Counted from the stretch's first letter, positions 1 through 9,773 are shown. The stretch is 64,000 bases of DNA from Herbaspirillum sp. SJZ106 (GCF_006715495.1 NZ_VFNI01000001.1:434001-498000); one strand, 5' to 3'. Notes: generated by a model from the sequence alone, not told the origin. Numbers and translations are program-made.

Positions 1-372
1 ATGCGCCGTTGCGGCCGACAAGCCTCCTGTGTTATTTTCGAGGCATCCGATGGCGTTGCCGGGCGACTGTTCTGCCCGGCATTGTCATTCAGGCCATACG
101 CACCAAGAGCGGACGCAGATCAGCAGAACCAGTCGCCAGCCGCGCCGGCATCAGCCGAACCATCCAGCATCATCCACCTTGTGCGGCGCAACAGCCGTAT
201 CCCAAGCCGCGTCAGGAGCCGAGCTCCGGATGCAGAGGGAGTGTTGCCCATGCAGCAAGCGGAAATGCGGGGCGCCGGCGCCTGATGGTGCAGCGCCGCT
301 GCAAAGTGGCGCATGTCCGGACCGCGACAAATTTGGCAACCCTTACCTGAAACCGAAAGGAAACCCCGCACG
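1..372. other. Intergenic or upstream region without a recognisable gene
   Basis: I see no protein I recognise here; the short open frames have arginine-rich, low-complexity translations typical of GC-rich shadow frames. An 8-bp inverted repeat (TGCCGGGC at 57-64, GCCCGGCA at 74-81) could be part of a terminator for a gene left of the window, but no T-run follows it. The purine-rich AAAGGAAA at about 356-363 is the ribosome binding site of the antiporter gene that starts at 373. Confidence 0.4.
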
Positions 373-2136
373 ATGCACGAAGTCGAGCTATTCATCCAGG
401 ACATGGCGATCATCATGCTGATCGCCGGCATCGTCACGGTGCTTTTCAACAAACTGAAGCAGCCCGTGGTGCTGGGATATATCGTGGCAGGCGTGATCAT
501 CGGCCCGCATACCCCGCCGTACGACCTGATCCAGGATGAGAAGACCGTGCACATCCTCTCCGAGCTCGGGGTGATCTTCCTGCTGTTCTCGCTGGGGCTG
601 GAGTTCAGCCTGAAAAAGCTGGCCAAGGTCGGAGCCACCGCCTTCATCGGCGCTGCCGCCGAGATCCTGCTGATGATCTGGATCGGCTACGAGATCGGCC
701 TGTATTTCGGCTGGAAGCGCATGGACGCCATCTTCCTGGGCGCCATGCTGGCGGTATCGTCCACCACCATCATCGTCAAGGCCTTGAACGAGCTGGGCAT
801 GAAGAACGAGAAATTCGCCCAGATCATCTTCGGCATCCTGATCGTGGAAGACATCCTCGCCATCGGCATGATCGCCTTGCTGTCGGGCATCGCCACCAGC
901 GGCTCGGTCAACTCGGGCGATGTCTTCACCACCGTGGGCAAGCTGGTGCTGTTCATGACCGTCTCGCTGGTGGTGGGCATCCTGGCGGTGCCGCGCCTGC
1001 TCAACTTCATCTCGCGCTTCAAGAGCAATGAGATGCTGCTGGTGGCGATGCTGGGCATCCTGTTCGGCTTCTGCCTGCTGGTGATGAAGCTGCAGTACAG
1101 CGTGGCGCTGGGCGCCTTCCTGGTCGGCGCGGTGATGGCCGAATCGCGCCAGCTGCACCGCATCGAGCGCCTGGTCGAACCGATCCGCGACATGTTCTCC
1201 GCCATCTTCTTCGTCGCCATCGGCCTCATGTTCGACCCCAACGTGCTGGTCCAGTACTGGCAGCCGATCACCGTCATCACCCTGGCGGTGGTGTTCGGCA
1301 AGCTGTTCAGTTGCGGCATGGGCACCTTCCTGGCCGGCCAGAGCGGGCGCACGCCGATGCGCGTGGGCATGGGGCTGGCGCAGATCGGCGAGTTTTCCTT
1401 CATCATCGCCGCGCTGGGGGTGAGCCTGAAGGTCACCAGCGAATTCCTGTACCCGATCGTGGTGGCGGTTTCCGCCGTCACCGCGTTGTTGACGCCGTAC
1501 CTGATCAAGGCCGCCGATCCCTTGTCGGCGAAGGCGGTCTCGCTGGTGCCGTCCAAGGTCTCCAATTTGCTGGGCATGTATTCGCGCTGGCTGGAAAGCC
1601 TGCAGCCGCAGGGCGACCGTGCCGAGCTCTCCAAGATCATCCGCCGCATCCTGATGCAGGTGCTGGTCAATCTGGCGCTGGTGATCGCGCTCTTCCTGGC
1701 CGGCGCCTTCTTCGTCGACGGCTTGAGCAAGTACCTGTCGGACTGGACCCCGGATCCCGACGTGCAAAAGGCCATCATCTGGGGCTGCGCGCTGGTGGTG
1801 TCGCTGCCGTTCCTGATCGCCACTTACCGCAAGCTGCAGGCGTTGTCCATGCTGCTGGCCGAGGTCGGCGTCAAGCCGGAGTTCGCGGGAGCGTATACTT
1901 CGGGGGTGCGGCGCGTCATTTCCGAGATCCTGCCCATCATGTCCATTGTCGGCATCATGTTGCTGATCTTCGTGCTCTCGGCCAGCATCCTGCCGCCGCT
2001 GAACCTGCTGGCGTTCGTGCTGGCGGGGGCGGCGGGGCTGTTGTGGCTGCTGTGGAGCAAGCTGGTCAAGCTGCATTCGCGGCTGCAGATCGCCCTCTTC
2101 GAGACGTTGGACGAGCAACCCGAGGACGTGCACTGA
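373..2136 (+). CDS. Cation:proton antiporter, CPA2 (KefB-like) family
   Basis: Inner-membrane monovalent cation/proton antiporter of the CPA2 family, 587 residues. The first ~390 residues form the Na+/H+-exchanger domain with about a dozen hydrophobic segments, including the glycine-rich stretch around GVIFLLFSLGLEFS and the family-typical IVEDILAI. A second membrane region follows (three or four segments between about residues 435 and 570). The C-terminal TrkA-N/RCK nucleotide-binding domain of true KefB/KefC is absent, so control by glutathione adducts is not expected. I chose ATG 373 over an in-frame ATG at 313 because AAAGGAAA lies at the right distance and the protein then starts at the conserved region. 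The substrate ion (K+ or Na+) cannot be told from sequence. rpiA follows 39 bp downstream on the same strand. Confidence 0.88.
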   Translation: MHEVELFIQDMAIIMLIAGIVTVLFNKLKQPVVLGYIVAGVIIGPHTPPYDLIQDEKTVHILSELGVIFLLFSLGLEFSLKKLAKVGATAFIGAAAEILLMIWIGYEIGLYFGWKRMDAIFLGAMLAVSSTTIIVKALNELGMKNEKFAQIIFGILIVEDILAIGMIALLSGIATSGSVNSGDVFTTVGKLVLFMTVSLVVGILAVPRLLNFISRFKSNEMLLVAMLGILFGFCLLVMKLQYSVALGAFLVGAVMAESRQLHRIERLVEPIRDMFSAIFFVAIGLMFDPNVLVQYWQPITVITLAVVFGKLFSCGMGTFLAGQSGRTPMRVGMGLAQIGEFSFIIAALGVSLKVTSEFLYPIVVAVSAVTALLTPYLIKAADPLSAKAVSLVPSKVSNLLGMYSRWLESLQPQGDRAELSKIIRRILMQVLVNLALVIALFLAGAFFVDGLSKYLSDWTPDPDVQKAIIWGCALVVSLPFLIATYRKLQALSMLLAEVGVKPEFAGAYTSGVRRVISEILPIMSIVGIMLLIFVLSASILPPLNLLAFVLAGAAGLLWLLWSKLVKLHSRLQIALFETLDEQPEDVH

Positions 2137-2175
2137 CGCCGCCATACAAAGTATTTATTACCTGACTGAAAAATC

Positions 2176-2847
2176 ATGACGCAAGATGAACTGAAACAAG
2201 CGGTCGCCAAGGCCGCGATCGAATATGTGGTCGATAGCGAGATCATCGGCGTGGGCACCGGCTCCACGGCCAATTTCTTCATCGATGAGCTGGGCAAGAT
2301 CAAAGACCGCATCAAGGGCGCCGTGGCCTCGTCGGAAGCCACGGCCGAACGCCTGCGCTCGCATGGCATCAAGGTGTTCGACCTCAACGACGTCGACACC
2401 ATGCCGGTCTACATCGACGGCGCCGACGAGATCAACGCCGCTGGCGCCATGATCAAGGGCGGCGGCGCGGCCTTGACGCGCGAGAAGATCGTCGCCTCGG
2501 TGGCGCAGAAGTTCGTGTGCATCGCCGACGGTTCCAAGCTGGTGGAGGTGCTGGGCAAGTTCCCGCTGCCGGTGGAGGTGATCCCGATGTCGCAGGCGGT
2601 GGTCGCCCGCAAGCTGGGCGCGCTGGGCGGCGAGCCGCGCCTGCGCGTCAAGGACGGCAAGCCGGTGGTGACCGACAACGGTTGCTACATCATCGACGTG
2701 GTCGGCTTGTCCATCACCGAACCGGCCGATATCGAAGACAAGATCAACAATATCGTCGGCGTGGTCACCAACGGCCTGTTCGCGCGCCAGGGCGCCAATG
2801 TCTGTCTGCTGGGGACGCCGGAAGGCATGAAGAAACTGGAGTTCTGA
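2176..2847 (+). CDS. rpiA: Ribose-5-phosphate isomerase A
   Basis: Interconverts ribose 5-phosphate and ribulose 5-phosphate in the cytosolic non-oxidative pentose phosphate pathway. At 223 residues it is the usual RpiA length. The phosphate-binding segment GTGSTA is at residues 27-32. Active-site residues match the E. coli numbering: D81 and D84 in DGADEI, K94 in KGGG, and the catalytic base E103. It is 39 bp after the antiporter gene, so co-transcription is possible. A strong bidirectional hairpin terminator at 2875-2909 separates it from the convergent M16 peptidase gene. Confidence 0.97.
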   Translation: MTQDELKQAVAKAAIEYVVDSEIIGVGTGSTANFFIDELGKIKDRIKGAVASSEATAERLRSHGIKVFDLNDVDTMPVYIDGADEINAAGAMIKGGGAALTREKIVASVAQKFVCIADGSKLVEVLGKFPLPVEVIPMSQAVVARKLGALGGEPRLRVKDGKPVVTDNGCYIIDVVGLSITEPADIEDKINNIVGVVTNGLFARQGANVCLLGTPEGMKKLEF

Positions 2848-2874
2848 CGTACTTCCTTGTCGCCACCGGAATTG

Positions 2875-2909
2875 AAAAAGGCCGTGTCCTCAATGGACAC
2901 GGCCTTTTT
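2875..2909. terminator. Bidirectional rho-independent terminator between rpiA and the M16 peptidase gene
   Basis: A-run, perfect stem GGCCGTGTCC/GGACACGGCC with loop TCAAT, then a T-run. The A and T runs on either side let it serve both converging genes. Confidence 0.92.
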
Positions 2910-2929
2910 CGTTGGGCAGCAGGGGGGGC

Positions 2930-5707
2930 TTATTGGGACGCCGCCGCCTTGGCTTCGTCGCGCGCCACCACCACGCTCATCTTGGTCGGATCGAAGTACT
3001 TGCGCGCCGCCGCGTTGACCTGTTCCAGCGTCAGGCCGGCGATCTTCTCGTCCATCTGCTGCTGCCAGAGGTAGGTACGCCCCAGGTTCAGCAATGAAGT
3101 CCAGCCGCTGGCGATGCCGCCATCCTGCGCGCGCTGCTGGTTGCGTTGCTGCAGGATGCCGGACTTGGCGCGCAGCAGCTCGTCTTGGGTAAAGCCCTGT
3201 GCGACCGCGCGCGCGATCTCTTCGCGCACCGCCACATCCACCTTGTCCAGGTTCTGCGGCGCGGCGATGGCGCGCACCACGAAATTGCCGGCGTCGCTGA
3301 CGGCGCCCACGTTCAGGCCGGAACCGATGCCGTAGGACAGGCCGTCCTGCTGCCGCACGCGGTCGGCCAGGCGCGACTTCAGGCTGGCGCCGCCCAGCAG
3401 ATAGTTGGCCACGACCAGCGCCGGATAGTCCGGATCGCTGTCGAGCAGGCGCAGGTTCTGGCGCGCGTAATACACGCCGTTTTCCTTGTCGGGCGTGTTG
3501 ACCGCCTGGCGCGTGGCGGCAATGTCAGCCCAGGTCGGCAGCACGCGCGCATAGGGCGCAGCGCTGTGCCAGCCGCCGAAGCCTTCGTCGATGGCCTGGC
3601 GCGCCATGGCCGGGTCGAAGTCGCCGACTACCGCCAGCTCGCCGTTGGAGGCGCCATAGAAGTCGCGATGGAAATCCTTGACCTGTTCCAGCGTCACGGC
3701 CTGGATGGCGGCGATGCGTTCATCCAGCGTTTGCGCGGCGCGCCAGTCCCCCGCCGGGTAGTGGTTGAAGTGCAGCGCCACTGCCTCGGCCGCGCGCGCT
3801 TCGGGTTCATTGCGCGAGGCTTCCAGCGAGACCAGGGTTTCGTTTTTCAACTGGGTGAATTCAGCGGCGTCGAAGCGCGGATGGCGCAACACATCGGCCA
3901 CCAGCCTGAGGGCCGGCGCCAGGTTGTCGCGCGTGGTCTGGAAGTTGTAGACACTGCCGCTGATTTTCAGGCGGCTGAATTCGTCAGCCAGTTGCTGGCG
4001 GTTGAACTGCTGGTTGCCGCGCATGAGCATGGCCGCTGCCAGTTGGGCCACGGCTTTCTTGCCGAACAGGGTCTTTTCGTCGCCGAACTCCAAGTTCAGC
4101 CGCACCGAGACCGTGGCCCCGCGCGACTTCTTCGGCAGCAAGGCCAGCTTCAGCGCGGTGTGCGGCGCGCTGCCGGATGTTACCAGCGTGGTGCGCCGTT
4201 CGATGTTGCCGGGCGCCGGGTCGAAGGTTTCGCCCGCCGCCACCGGCGGACGCGGCTGGTACTGCGCCAGCAGCGACTCGACCGGGGGCGCGGCCGGCAC
4301 GTCGGTGCGTTCCGGCTTGTCTTCCGGCAGGTACAGGCCGACGGTGCGGTTGTCGCGACGGAAGTATCTGGCGGCCGCGGCGGCGACATCGGCCGGGCTG
4401 ACCCGTTGCTCGTTGTCGCGGTCGGCGAACAGCAGCCGCCAGTCGCCCAAGGCGATGGCGCCGGACATGGTCACCGCCAGCTGTTGCGGATTGTTCTGCA
4501 GCTTTTCGAACGCATTGGCGCTTTCGCGGCGCAGGCGTTCCATCTCCTCGGCAGTCGGCGGGGTGGCGGCGAAGGACTCGATGGCTGCGATCAGTTCCTG
4601 CTTGACCGGCGCGATATCCGCACCGGCCTTGACCATCGCAGCGATGATCTGCAGCCCCGGCGCCACGCCGTTCAACTGCATGTGGTAGACCGCGCTGGCC
4701 TTGCCGGTTTCGACCAGCGACTTGTGCAGGCGGCCGTTGGGCGTATCGGCCAGAATGGCGCCGGCGAAGGCCAGGGCGTTGGCGTCCGGATGCAGGCTGG
4801 AGGGCATCTTGTAGGCCACCGCCACCAGCTGGATATCGCCCTTGCGGCGGATGGTGAACTGGCGTTCGCCATCCTGCGTCGGCTCCACCGTCCAGAAGGG
4901 CGGCAGCGTGCGCTTGGGTTTGGGCATGCGCCCGAAACTCTGGTTGACCCATTGCAGCACCTTGGCCGGCTCGAACTTGCCCGCCACCAGCAGCACGGCG
5001 TTGTCGGGCTGGTAATAGGTGCGGTAGAACGCTTGCAGGTTTTCGATCTTCACGTTCTCGATATCGCTGCGGTTGCCGATCGTCGAACGGCCATAGCTGT
5101 GCCAGTCGTAGGCCACGCTTTGCATGCGTTTCAACATCACGCTGGTGGGCGAATTCTCGCCGCTTTCGAACTCGTTGCGCACCACCGTCATCTCGGTGTC
5201 GAGATCCTTCCGGGCGATGTTCGAATGCAGCATGCGATCGGCTTCCATGGCGATGGCCCAGCGCAGGTTGTCGTCGCTGGCCTGGAAGGTCTCGTAGTAA
5301 TTGGTGCGGTCCAGCCAGGTGGTGCCGTTGAAGTTCATGCCGCGCTTGCTGAACTCCTGCGGGATTGCCGGGTAATTCGGCGATCCCTTGAACATCAGGT
5401 GCTCCAGCAGGTGGGCCATGCCGGTTTCGCCATAGTTTTCGTGGCGCGAGCCGACCAGGTAGGTAATGTTGACCGTAACGGTAGGCTTGGAGTCGTCAGG
5501 GAACATCAGCAGCTTGAAGCCGTTGGCGAAGCGGTATTCGGTGATGCCCTCGGCCGATGGGCCCTGTACCACGCCGGGCGGCAACGGCGCCGCCGGCGAG
5601 GCGGATACGGCGGCGCCGGCAGCATAAGAAGGCGGGATGGACAGGCCCGACAGCGCAGTAGCGAGGCTGAGGGCGGCAATGAACATGCGTGATGCACGGA
5701 AGGGCAA
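2930..5707 (-). CDS. Secreted M16 family (pitrilysin-type) zinc metallopeptidase, two-domain
   Basis: Zinc-dependent peptidase of the insulinase/pitrilysin family, about 925 residues, with both halves in one chain. The N-terminal half carries the inverted zinc motif HLLEH at residues 99-103 and a downstream acidic helix (VRNEFESGENSP) holding the third zinc ligand. The C-terminal half is the usual inactive partner domain. A signal peptide (RASR, hydrophobic core, PPSYAAGA) predicts export to the periplasm. I chose TTG at 5707 because AGGAG lies 6 nt upstream and it keeps the positively charged n-region; ATG 5686 is the alternative. Longer frames to 5974 overlap the YggX gene and add an unrelated arginine-rich stretch. 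Substrates are unknown. It ends at a shared terminator facing rpiA. Confidence 0.9.
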   Translation of the reverse strand: MPFRASRMFIAALSLATALSGLSIPPSYAAGAAVSASPAAPLPPGVVQGPSAEGITEYRFANGFKLLMFPDDSKPTVTVNITYLVGSRHENYGETGMAHLLEHLMFKGSPNYPAIPQEFSKRGMNFNGTTWLDRTNYYETFQASDDNLRWAIAMEADRMLHSNIARKDLDTEMTVVRNEFESGENSPTSVMLKRMQSVAYDWHSYGRSTIGNRSDIENVKIENLQAFYRTYYQPDNAVLLVAGKFEPAKVLQWVNQSFGRMPKPKRTLPPFWTVEPTQDGERQFTIRRKGDIQLVAVAYKMPSSLHPDANALAFAGAILADTPNGRLHKSLVETGKASAVYHMQLNGVAPGLQIIAAMVKAGADIAPVKQELIAAIESFAATPPTAEEMERLRRESANAFEKLQNNPQQLAVTMSGAIALGDWRLLFADRDNEQRVSPADVAAAAARYFRRDNRTVGLYLPEDKPERTDVPAAPPVESLLAQYQPRPPVAAGETFDPAPGNIERRTTLVTSGSAPHTALKLALLPKKSRGATVSVRLNLEFGDEKTLFGKKAVAQLAAAMLMRGNQQFNRQQLADEFSRLKISGSVYNFQTTRDNLAPALRLVADVLRHPRFDAAEFTQLKNETLVSLEASRNEPEARAAEAVALHFNHYPAGDWRAAQTLDERIAAIQAVTLEQVKDFHRDFYGASNGELAVVGDFDPAMARQAIDEGFGGWHSAAPYARVLPTWADIAATRQAVNTPDKENGVYYARQNLRLLDSDPDYPALVVANYLLGGASLKSRLADRVRQQDGLSYGIGSGLNVGAVSDAGNFVVRAIAAPQNLDKVDVAVREEIARAVAQGFTQDELLRAKSGILQQRNQQRAQDGGIASGWTSLLNLGRTYLWQQQMDEKIAGLTLEQVNAAARKYFDPTKMSVVVARDEAKAAASQ

Positions 5708-5817
5708 ATTCTTCTCCTGCGATGTATGGGGTAAATGGCGACAAAGATGGCGCCAAAGATGGCGGCCAGGCAGCCATTGTAAAAGATCGCACACGGATTC
5801 CAGGGAAATCCGCTGGC

Positions 5818-5857
5818 GATAAAAAACGCCGCAGCAGGCAGACCCGCGACGGCGTTT
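5818..5857 (-). terminator. Terminator of the YggX-type gene
   Basis: On the minus strand AAACGCCG and CGGCGTTT form an 8-bp stem with an 18-nt loop, followed by a run of T (the A-run at 5821-5826 on the plus strand). It lies just past the stop codon of the leftward iron-trafficking gene. Confidence 0.65.
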
Positions 5858-5876
5858 GTTCGGAAGAAGGCTGCGC

Positions 5877-6149
5877 TTACTCGCTCGGCGGCACATACCC
5901 CTGTGCGGCATCGGCGCCTTCGCCGAAGAAATGCTTTTCCATTTGCACCGCCAGGTACTTGCGTGCGCGGGCATCGGCCAGCATCAGGCGGTTTTCGTTG
6001 ACCAGCATGGTTTGGTGCTTGAGCCAGGCGGCCCAGGCTTCCTTGGAGACGTTTTCATAGATGCGCTTGCCCAGTTCGCCCGGGTACGGCGGGAAGTCCA
6101 GACCTTCGGCTTCCTTGTTCAGTTTGATGCAGTGGACCATGCGTGCCAT
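5877..6149 (-). CDS. yggX: Oxidative damage protection protein / probable Fe(2+)-trafficking protein (YggX family)
   Basis: A 90-residue cytosolic protein of the YggX family, linked in enterobacteria to Fe(II) handling and protection of iron-sulfur enzymes from oxidants. It begins [10 protein letters not shown] with the single conserved N-terminal Cys, followed by the family signature around [21 protein letters not shown] and the MLVNENRL region. ATG 6149 is chosen because AAGGAA lies just upstream; a longer frame to 6242 adds an unconserved arginine-rich segment overlapping the argA end. It lies 89 bp after argA on the same strand and has its own terminator at 5818-5857. Confidence 0.93.
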   Translation of the reverse strand: MARMVHCIKLNKEAEGLDFPPYPGELGKRIYENVSKEAWAAWLKHQTMLVNENRLMLADARARKYLAVQMEKHFFGEGADAAQGYVPPSE

Positions 6150-6238
6150 GTCGATTCCTTGTTCGGTTAGGGTTGTTGCGCCGGAGGCGGCGGCTCTGCG
6201 ATCTGTTGTGCGTCGAGCCTGCCCGCTCCCGGAAAAAT

Positions 6239-7552
6239 TCAATACAGGTTCTTGATCAGCACCTGCGACTTGCGCTGCCAGTTGTAGATCTGCTGGCGGT
6301 CCTGCGGCAGGTCGCTGACGCCGGAAAGCACGAAGCCGCGCTTCAAGAACCAGTGCGAGGTGCGGGTGGTGAGCACGAACAGCTTGGTCAGTCCGGCTTC
6401 GCGCGCGCGCGTTTCGATGTGTTTCAGGATACGGTCGCCGTCGCCCTGGCCTTGCACTTCGGGATTGACGGTGAGGCAGGCCATCTCGCCCATCCGTTCC
6501 TTGGGGAAAGGGTAGAGCGCGGCGCAGCCGAAGATCACGCTGTCGTGCTCGATCACCGAGAAGTAATGGATTTCGCGCTCGATCAGCTCGCGGCCGCGCT
6601 TGACCAGGGTGCCGTCGGCCTCCAGCGGTTCGATCAGCTTCAGGATGCCGCCCACGTCCTCGATGGTAGCCTGGCGCAGGCTTTCCAGGTTCTCGTAGGT
6701 GACCATGGTGCCGATGCCGTCGTGGGTGAACAGCTCCAGCAGCACCGAGCCGTCGGTGGCGAAAGGCACGATGTGCGCGCGCGACACGCCGGCGTTGCAG
6801 GCCTTGACCACGCTGCCCAGGTAGAAGGCGGCGTCGGCCGGCAGGAAGCCCGCCGACAGCACGGCCTCGGCCTGGTGCGAGGATAGTTCGCGGATATCGG
6901 CGTCGCCGGCATCCTTCATCAGCGGTGTTTCAGACAGGAAGATCAGCTTCTCGGCGCGCAGCGCGATGGCGGCCGACACCGCCACGTCTTCCATGGTCAG
7001 GTTGAAGGCTTCGCCGGTCGGCGAGAAACCCAGCGGCGAGAGCAGCACGATGCCGCCCGCGTTCATGATCGGCTGGATCACGTCGGCGGCGATTTTGCGC
7101 ACCACGCCGGTCAGCTGCAGGTCGACGCCGTCGATCACGCCCATCGGGCGCGCGGTCACGAAGTTGCCTGAAATGACGCGGATGGCCGAATGCGCCATCG
7201 GCGTATTGGGCAAGCCCTGGCTGAAGGCGGCCTCGATATCCAGGCGCAGCTCGCCGGCGGCTTCCTTGGCGCATTCCAGGGCCGCGCTGTCGGTGACGCG
7301 CAAGCCATTGTGGAAGTGCGCCTCGACGTTGCGCAAGGCCAACTGTTCGGCTACCTGCGGGCGCGACCCATGCACCACCACGATGCGGATGCCCAGCGCA
7401 TGCAACAGCGACAGGTCCTGGGCCAGCACTTGCAGGCCGCCGGCCGTGACCAGTTCGCCCGGAAAGGCGACCACGAAGGTCTTGCCGCGGAAGGCGTGAA
7501 CATAGGGCGCGACGGAGCGCAGCCAGTTGACGAATTCGGTCTGATTTTCCAT
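6239..7552 (-). CDS. argA: Amino-acid N-acetyltransferase (N-acetylglutamate synthase)
   Basis: First step of arginine biosynthesis: acetyl-CoA plus glutamate gives N-acetylglutamate. At 437 residues it matches classical ArgA. The N-terminal ~280 residues are an amino-acid-kinase fold ([16 protein letters not shown]), which in this family carries arginine feedback control. The C-terminal ~140 residues are a GNAT domain with the acetyl-CoA loop around [12 protein letters not shown] prefer ATG 7552 (MENQTEFV); an in-frame ATG at 7561 would add three residues. Neither has a strong ribosome binding site. The upstream neighbour is the sigma/anti-sigma operon. Confidence 0.93.
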   Translation of the reverse strand: MENQTEFVNWLRSVAPYVHAFRGKTFVVAFPGELVTAGGLQVLAQDLSLLHALGIRIVVVHGSRPQVAEQLALRNVEAHFHNGLRVTDSAALECAKEAAGELRLDIEAAFSQGLPNTPMAHSAIRVISGNFVTARPMGVIDGVDLQLTGVVRKIAADVIQPIMNAGGIVLLSPLGFSPTGEAFNLTMEDVAVSAAIALRAEKLIFLSETPLMKDAGDADIRELSSHQAEAVLSAGFLPADAAFYLGSVVKACNAGVSRAHIVPFATDGSVLLELFTHDGIGTMVTYENLESLRQATIEDVGGILKLIEPLEADGTLVKRGRELIEREIHYFSVIEHDSVIFGCAALYPFPKERMGEMACLTVNPEVQGQGDGDRILKHIETRAREAGLTKLFVLTTRTSHWFLKRGFVLSGVSDLPQDRQQIYNWQRKSQVLIKNLY

Positions 7553-7704
7553 GACGCGCATTATAACCAGCGCAGGCGCGGACTGCCGGTTGCGATGTTG
7601 CGGCCGGCGCACGTCGTATCGCAGGAAAGTCGGATGGATTCCAGACGTTTGAGAATAAATCCCATTACCCTATTGCCGGCCTGGAACAGAAGTCTCCAAG
7701 GGAT

Positions 7705-8346
7705 TTACCAGCGCAGCAGGCGAGGGCCGAATAAAAAGCCCGCCATCGCAGGGATCAGCATGCCGAGGAAATACCACAGTCCCCAGAACGGCACGCCCAT
7801 TTCCGGACAATGCAGGCAATACACCATGGTGGCAGTGGCGCCGGCCAGCAGTCCGGCGATGGCGCCGGCCAAGCGCAGCCGCGTCGGCGCCATGGCGCGC
7901 ACCGCCCAGACGATGGCGGCGAACAGCGGCAGCGACAGCAGCGCGATGTTGAAAGGGCAGGTGCGCCAGGTGGATCCCATCAGCAGCGCCATACGTTCGG
8001 CCGCCGGGGCGGACAGCAGCACCAGTGCGCCGGCAACCCAGAGAGCTGCGCTCGGTGCGGCGATGCCGCTCCAGCGCAAGCCCACCCGCAGGCCGGGGCG
8101 CAGCAGCCGACGCAGCACCAGCAACGAACCTGCCGCCAGCGCGGTGGGAAAGGCCAGCTTGATCCAGAACAGCGGTGTCGACAGCATGGCTGTCAAATCC
8201 GGGCGCGGGCCGAACAGCAGGAGCATCAACGCCACGCAGGCTGCCATGCCCAGGGCCAGCGCCTGCGCCATGCGGCGCGCCGGCAAGCCGCGGTCGACCG
8301 GGGCGACGCCGGCGGCCATCATCGATATCAGGTCATCGGTTTTCAT
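7705..8346 (-). CDS. NrsF-type (DUF1109) membrane anti-sigma factor, distal copy
   Basis: A 213-residue integral membrane protein of the DUF1109/NrsF family with six hydrophobic segments. In Caulobacter, NrsF holds the ECF factor SigF at the membrane and releases it under metal or oxidant stress through two conserved cysteines. Equivalent cysteines here are C130 (TCPFN) and C180 (HCPEMG), with an extra C177. The gene follows the ECF sigma gene by 3 bp and is the last of the leftward operon. It is a diverged paralogue of the first gene, sharing MKT.., LLGSTW/LMGSTW, NIALLSLP and FWG.WY.LGML. Whether both copies bind the same sigma factor is not known; one may have specialised. Confidence 0.87.
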   Translation of the reverse strand: MKTDDLISMMAAGVAPVDRGLPARRMAQALALGMAACVALMLLLFGPRPDLTAMLSTPLFWIKLAFPTALAAGSLLVLRRLLRPGLRVGLRWSGIAAPSAALWVAGALVLLSAPAAERMALLMGSTWRTCPFNIALLSLPLFAAIVWAVRAMAPTRLRLAGAIAGLLAGATATMVYCLHCPEMGVPFWGLWYFLGMLIPAMAGFLFGPRLLRW

Positions 8347-8349
8347 GAT

Positions 8350-8997
8350 TCACATTTTCTCTCTAATTTTCGCCGCCAGCGCTTTGAGGCCGCGATGGAT
8401 TCCCACCTTGACCGCTGACTCCGTCATGCCGGTCAATTGCGCGGTTTCCGCCACCGACAAGCCTTCCAGCTTGACGTGTACGATCGGCAAGCGCTGCTTG
8501 TCGGGCAACAGATCCAGGAGCGAGCCGACGTCGCGCCGCGCTTGCGCGGGTTCCTCGTCGCAGGCGGCGAACAACTCATGCTCGTCGTCCAGCGGATCAT
8601 TGAGGGCTTCGCGGCGCGAACGGGCGCGCAGGAAATCCATCAGCTTGTAGCGCGCGATGGCGTGCACCCAGGCCGTGAGCGGTTGGTCGGCGCGGTAGGT
8701 GTGGCGCGCGTTGTGCACTGCCAGCAGGGTTTCCTGGACAATGTCCTCGACTTCGTCCTGCATGTGTTGCAGCCGCTTGCGCAGGAAGGCGCGCAGGCGG
8801 CCGCTCAGTTCCGACAGGAAGTTGCGGTAGGCGTCCGCGTTGCCCTCCAGCCCGGCCAGGAGCAAGGTCCGGAGACGTTCCTCGGCCGGATAGGCAGGTT
8901 CCTTGCCGGCCAGGGGTTTCATGGCGCGGCCGGCCGCGTTGTCCTCGAAGGAGGGCAATTCATGGGCAAAGAACGGTTGGCTTTTTGTCATGGGCAT
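8350..8997 (-). CDS. ECF RNA polymerase sigma factor, SigF-like
   Basis: Alternative sigma-70 family factor, 215 residues. Region 2 is visible at roughly residues 65-130 ([17 protein letters not shown] and the [15 protein letters not shown] helix) and region 4 at 155-210 ([19 protein letters not shown], then the helix-turn-helix [19 protein letters not shown]). Start ATG 8997 lies 9 bp after the upstream nrsF-like stop; a second ATG at 8991 is possible. Its position between two NrsF-type genes, and matching promoters in front of this operon and of the divergent bufferin operon, suggest it transcribes both. The leader before region 2 (~45 residues) is somewhat long for an ECF factor. Confidence 0.92.
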   Translation of the reverse strand: MPMTKSQPFFAHELPSFEDNAAGRAMKPLAGKEPAYPAEERLRTLLLAGLEGNADAYRNFLSELSGRLRAFLRKRLQHMQDEVEDIVQETLLAVHNARHTYRADQPLTAWVHAIARYKLMDFLRARSRREALNDPLDDEHELFAACDEEPAQARRDVGSLLDLLPDKQRLPIVHVKLEGLSVAETAQLTGMTESAVKVGIHRGLKALAAKIREKM

Positions 8998-9006
8998 GCC
9001 GCAGGT

Positions 9007-9657
9007 TCACCAGCGCAGGAGTATGGGGCCGGCCAACGCGCCCAGCAGCGTCGGCGCCAGCATTCCCAATACATACCAGACGCCCCAGAATGGCGGCGCC
9101 ATTTCCACGCAGTAGAGCGAATAGACTAGCACGCCCTGGGCGCCGGCCACCAGGCCGGCGACGGCGCCGGCGGCCGCGAGCCGGGTCGGGGCCAGGCCGC
9201 GCATGAACCAGAACATGGCGGCCAGCGTCGGCAGCGACAGCAGGGCGATGTTGAGCGAGCAGACTTCCCAGGTCGAGCCCAGCAGCAATGCCAGGCGTTG
9301 CGAGTTCGGCGCCAGCGCCAGCCAGCCGGCGCCAGCCAGCCATAGCACTGCCGGCGGCAGCATCAGGGCGGCGGCAGGGCCAATGCCGATGCGCACGCCG
9401 GGACGGGCCAGCCGCGAGGCCGCCGCCTGCGCCGCCAGCAATACCGCCAGCGGGAACGATACCTTGAGCCAGAACAGCGGCTGTAACAGCAGTTCCGGCA
9501 TGTCGCTGCGCACGCCGTAGATGATGGCCAGCAATAGCGCGGAGCCGCCCAGGCCCGCCGCAAGCGCCACCGCCATGCGGGCGCCCACGCCGCCGGGCAG
9601 GCTGTTGCTGCCAGCGGTGCCGGCGGCCAGCATGTTGACCAACTCCATTGTCTTCAT
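9007..9657 (-). CDS. NrsF-type (DUF1109) membrane anti-sigma factor, promoter-proximal copy
   Basis: 216-residue DUF1109/NrsF-family protein with six predicted membrane helices and first gene of the leftward operon. The redox or metal-sensing cysteine pair expected from Caulobacter NrsF is present at C133 (VCSLN) and C183 (YCVEMAPPFWG). ATG 9657 is chosen because AAGGAAA lies 7-8 nt upstream. Downstream come the ECF sigma gene (9-bp gap) and a second NrsF-like gene. The promoter on the minus strand at 9703-9732 is about 45 bp upstream. The paralogue has PE after its second Cys where this one has VE, and the periplasmic loops differ, so the two may sense different signals. Confidence 0.87.
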   Translation of the reverse strand: MKTMELVNMLAAGTAGSNSLPGGVGARMAVALAAGLGGSALLLAIIYGVRSDMPELLLQPLFWLKVSFPLAVLLAAQAAASRLARPGVRIGIGPAAALMLPPAVLWLAGAGWLALAPNSQRLALLLGSTWEVCSLNIALLSLPTLAAMFWFMRGLAPTRLAAAGAVAGLVAGAQGVLVYSLYCVEMAPPFWGVWYVLGMLAPTLLGALAGPILLRW

Positions 9658-9702
9658 CCGATTTCCTTTTCGCCATCGGCGCACTGGGCGCCGCTTTCCT
9701 AC

Positions 9703-9732
9703 CTATTCGTTGGCCGGGCCGGTTCGGTTACA
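9703..9732 (-). promoter_or_regulatory. Candidate ECF-sigma promoter of the nrsF-sigF-nrsF operon
   Basis: On the minus strand TGTAACC (9732-9726) and CGAATAG (9709-9703) are separated by exactly 16 nt. The same two boxes at the same spacing occur divergently at 9774-9803. The arrangement resembles SigF-type promoters (GTAACC about 16 nt from CGAA). The predicted start of transcription is ~40 nt upstream of the first gene. Confidence 0.72.
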
Positions 9733-9773
9733 GGGCGCGCAAAAAATATTTATCCGGAATTTGCGCCGTACGC

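Noticed and set aside
3146-5692. 848-residue open frame antisense to the M16 peptidase gene
   Set aside because: The peptidase has a signal peptide and zinc motif; the antisense frame has neither domains nor a start signal.
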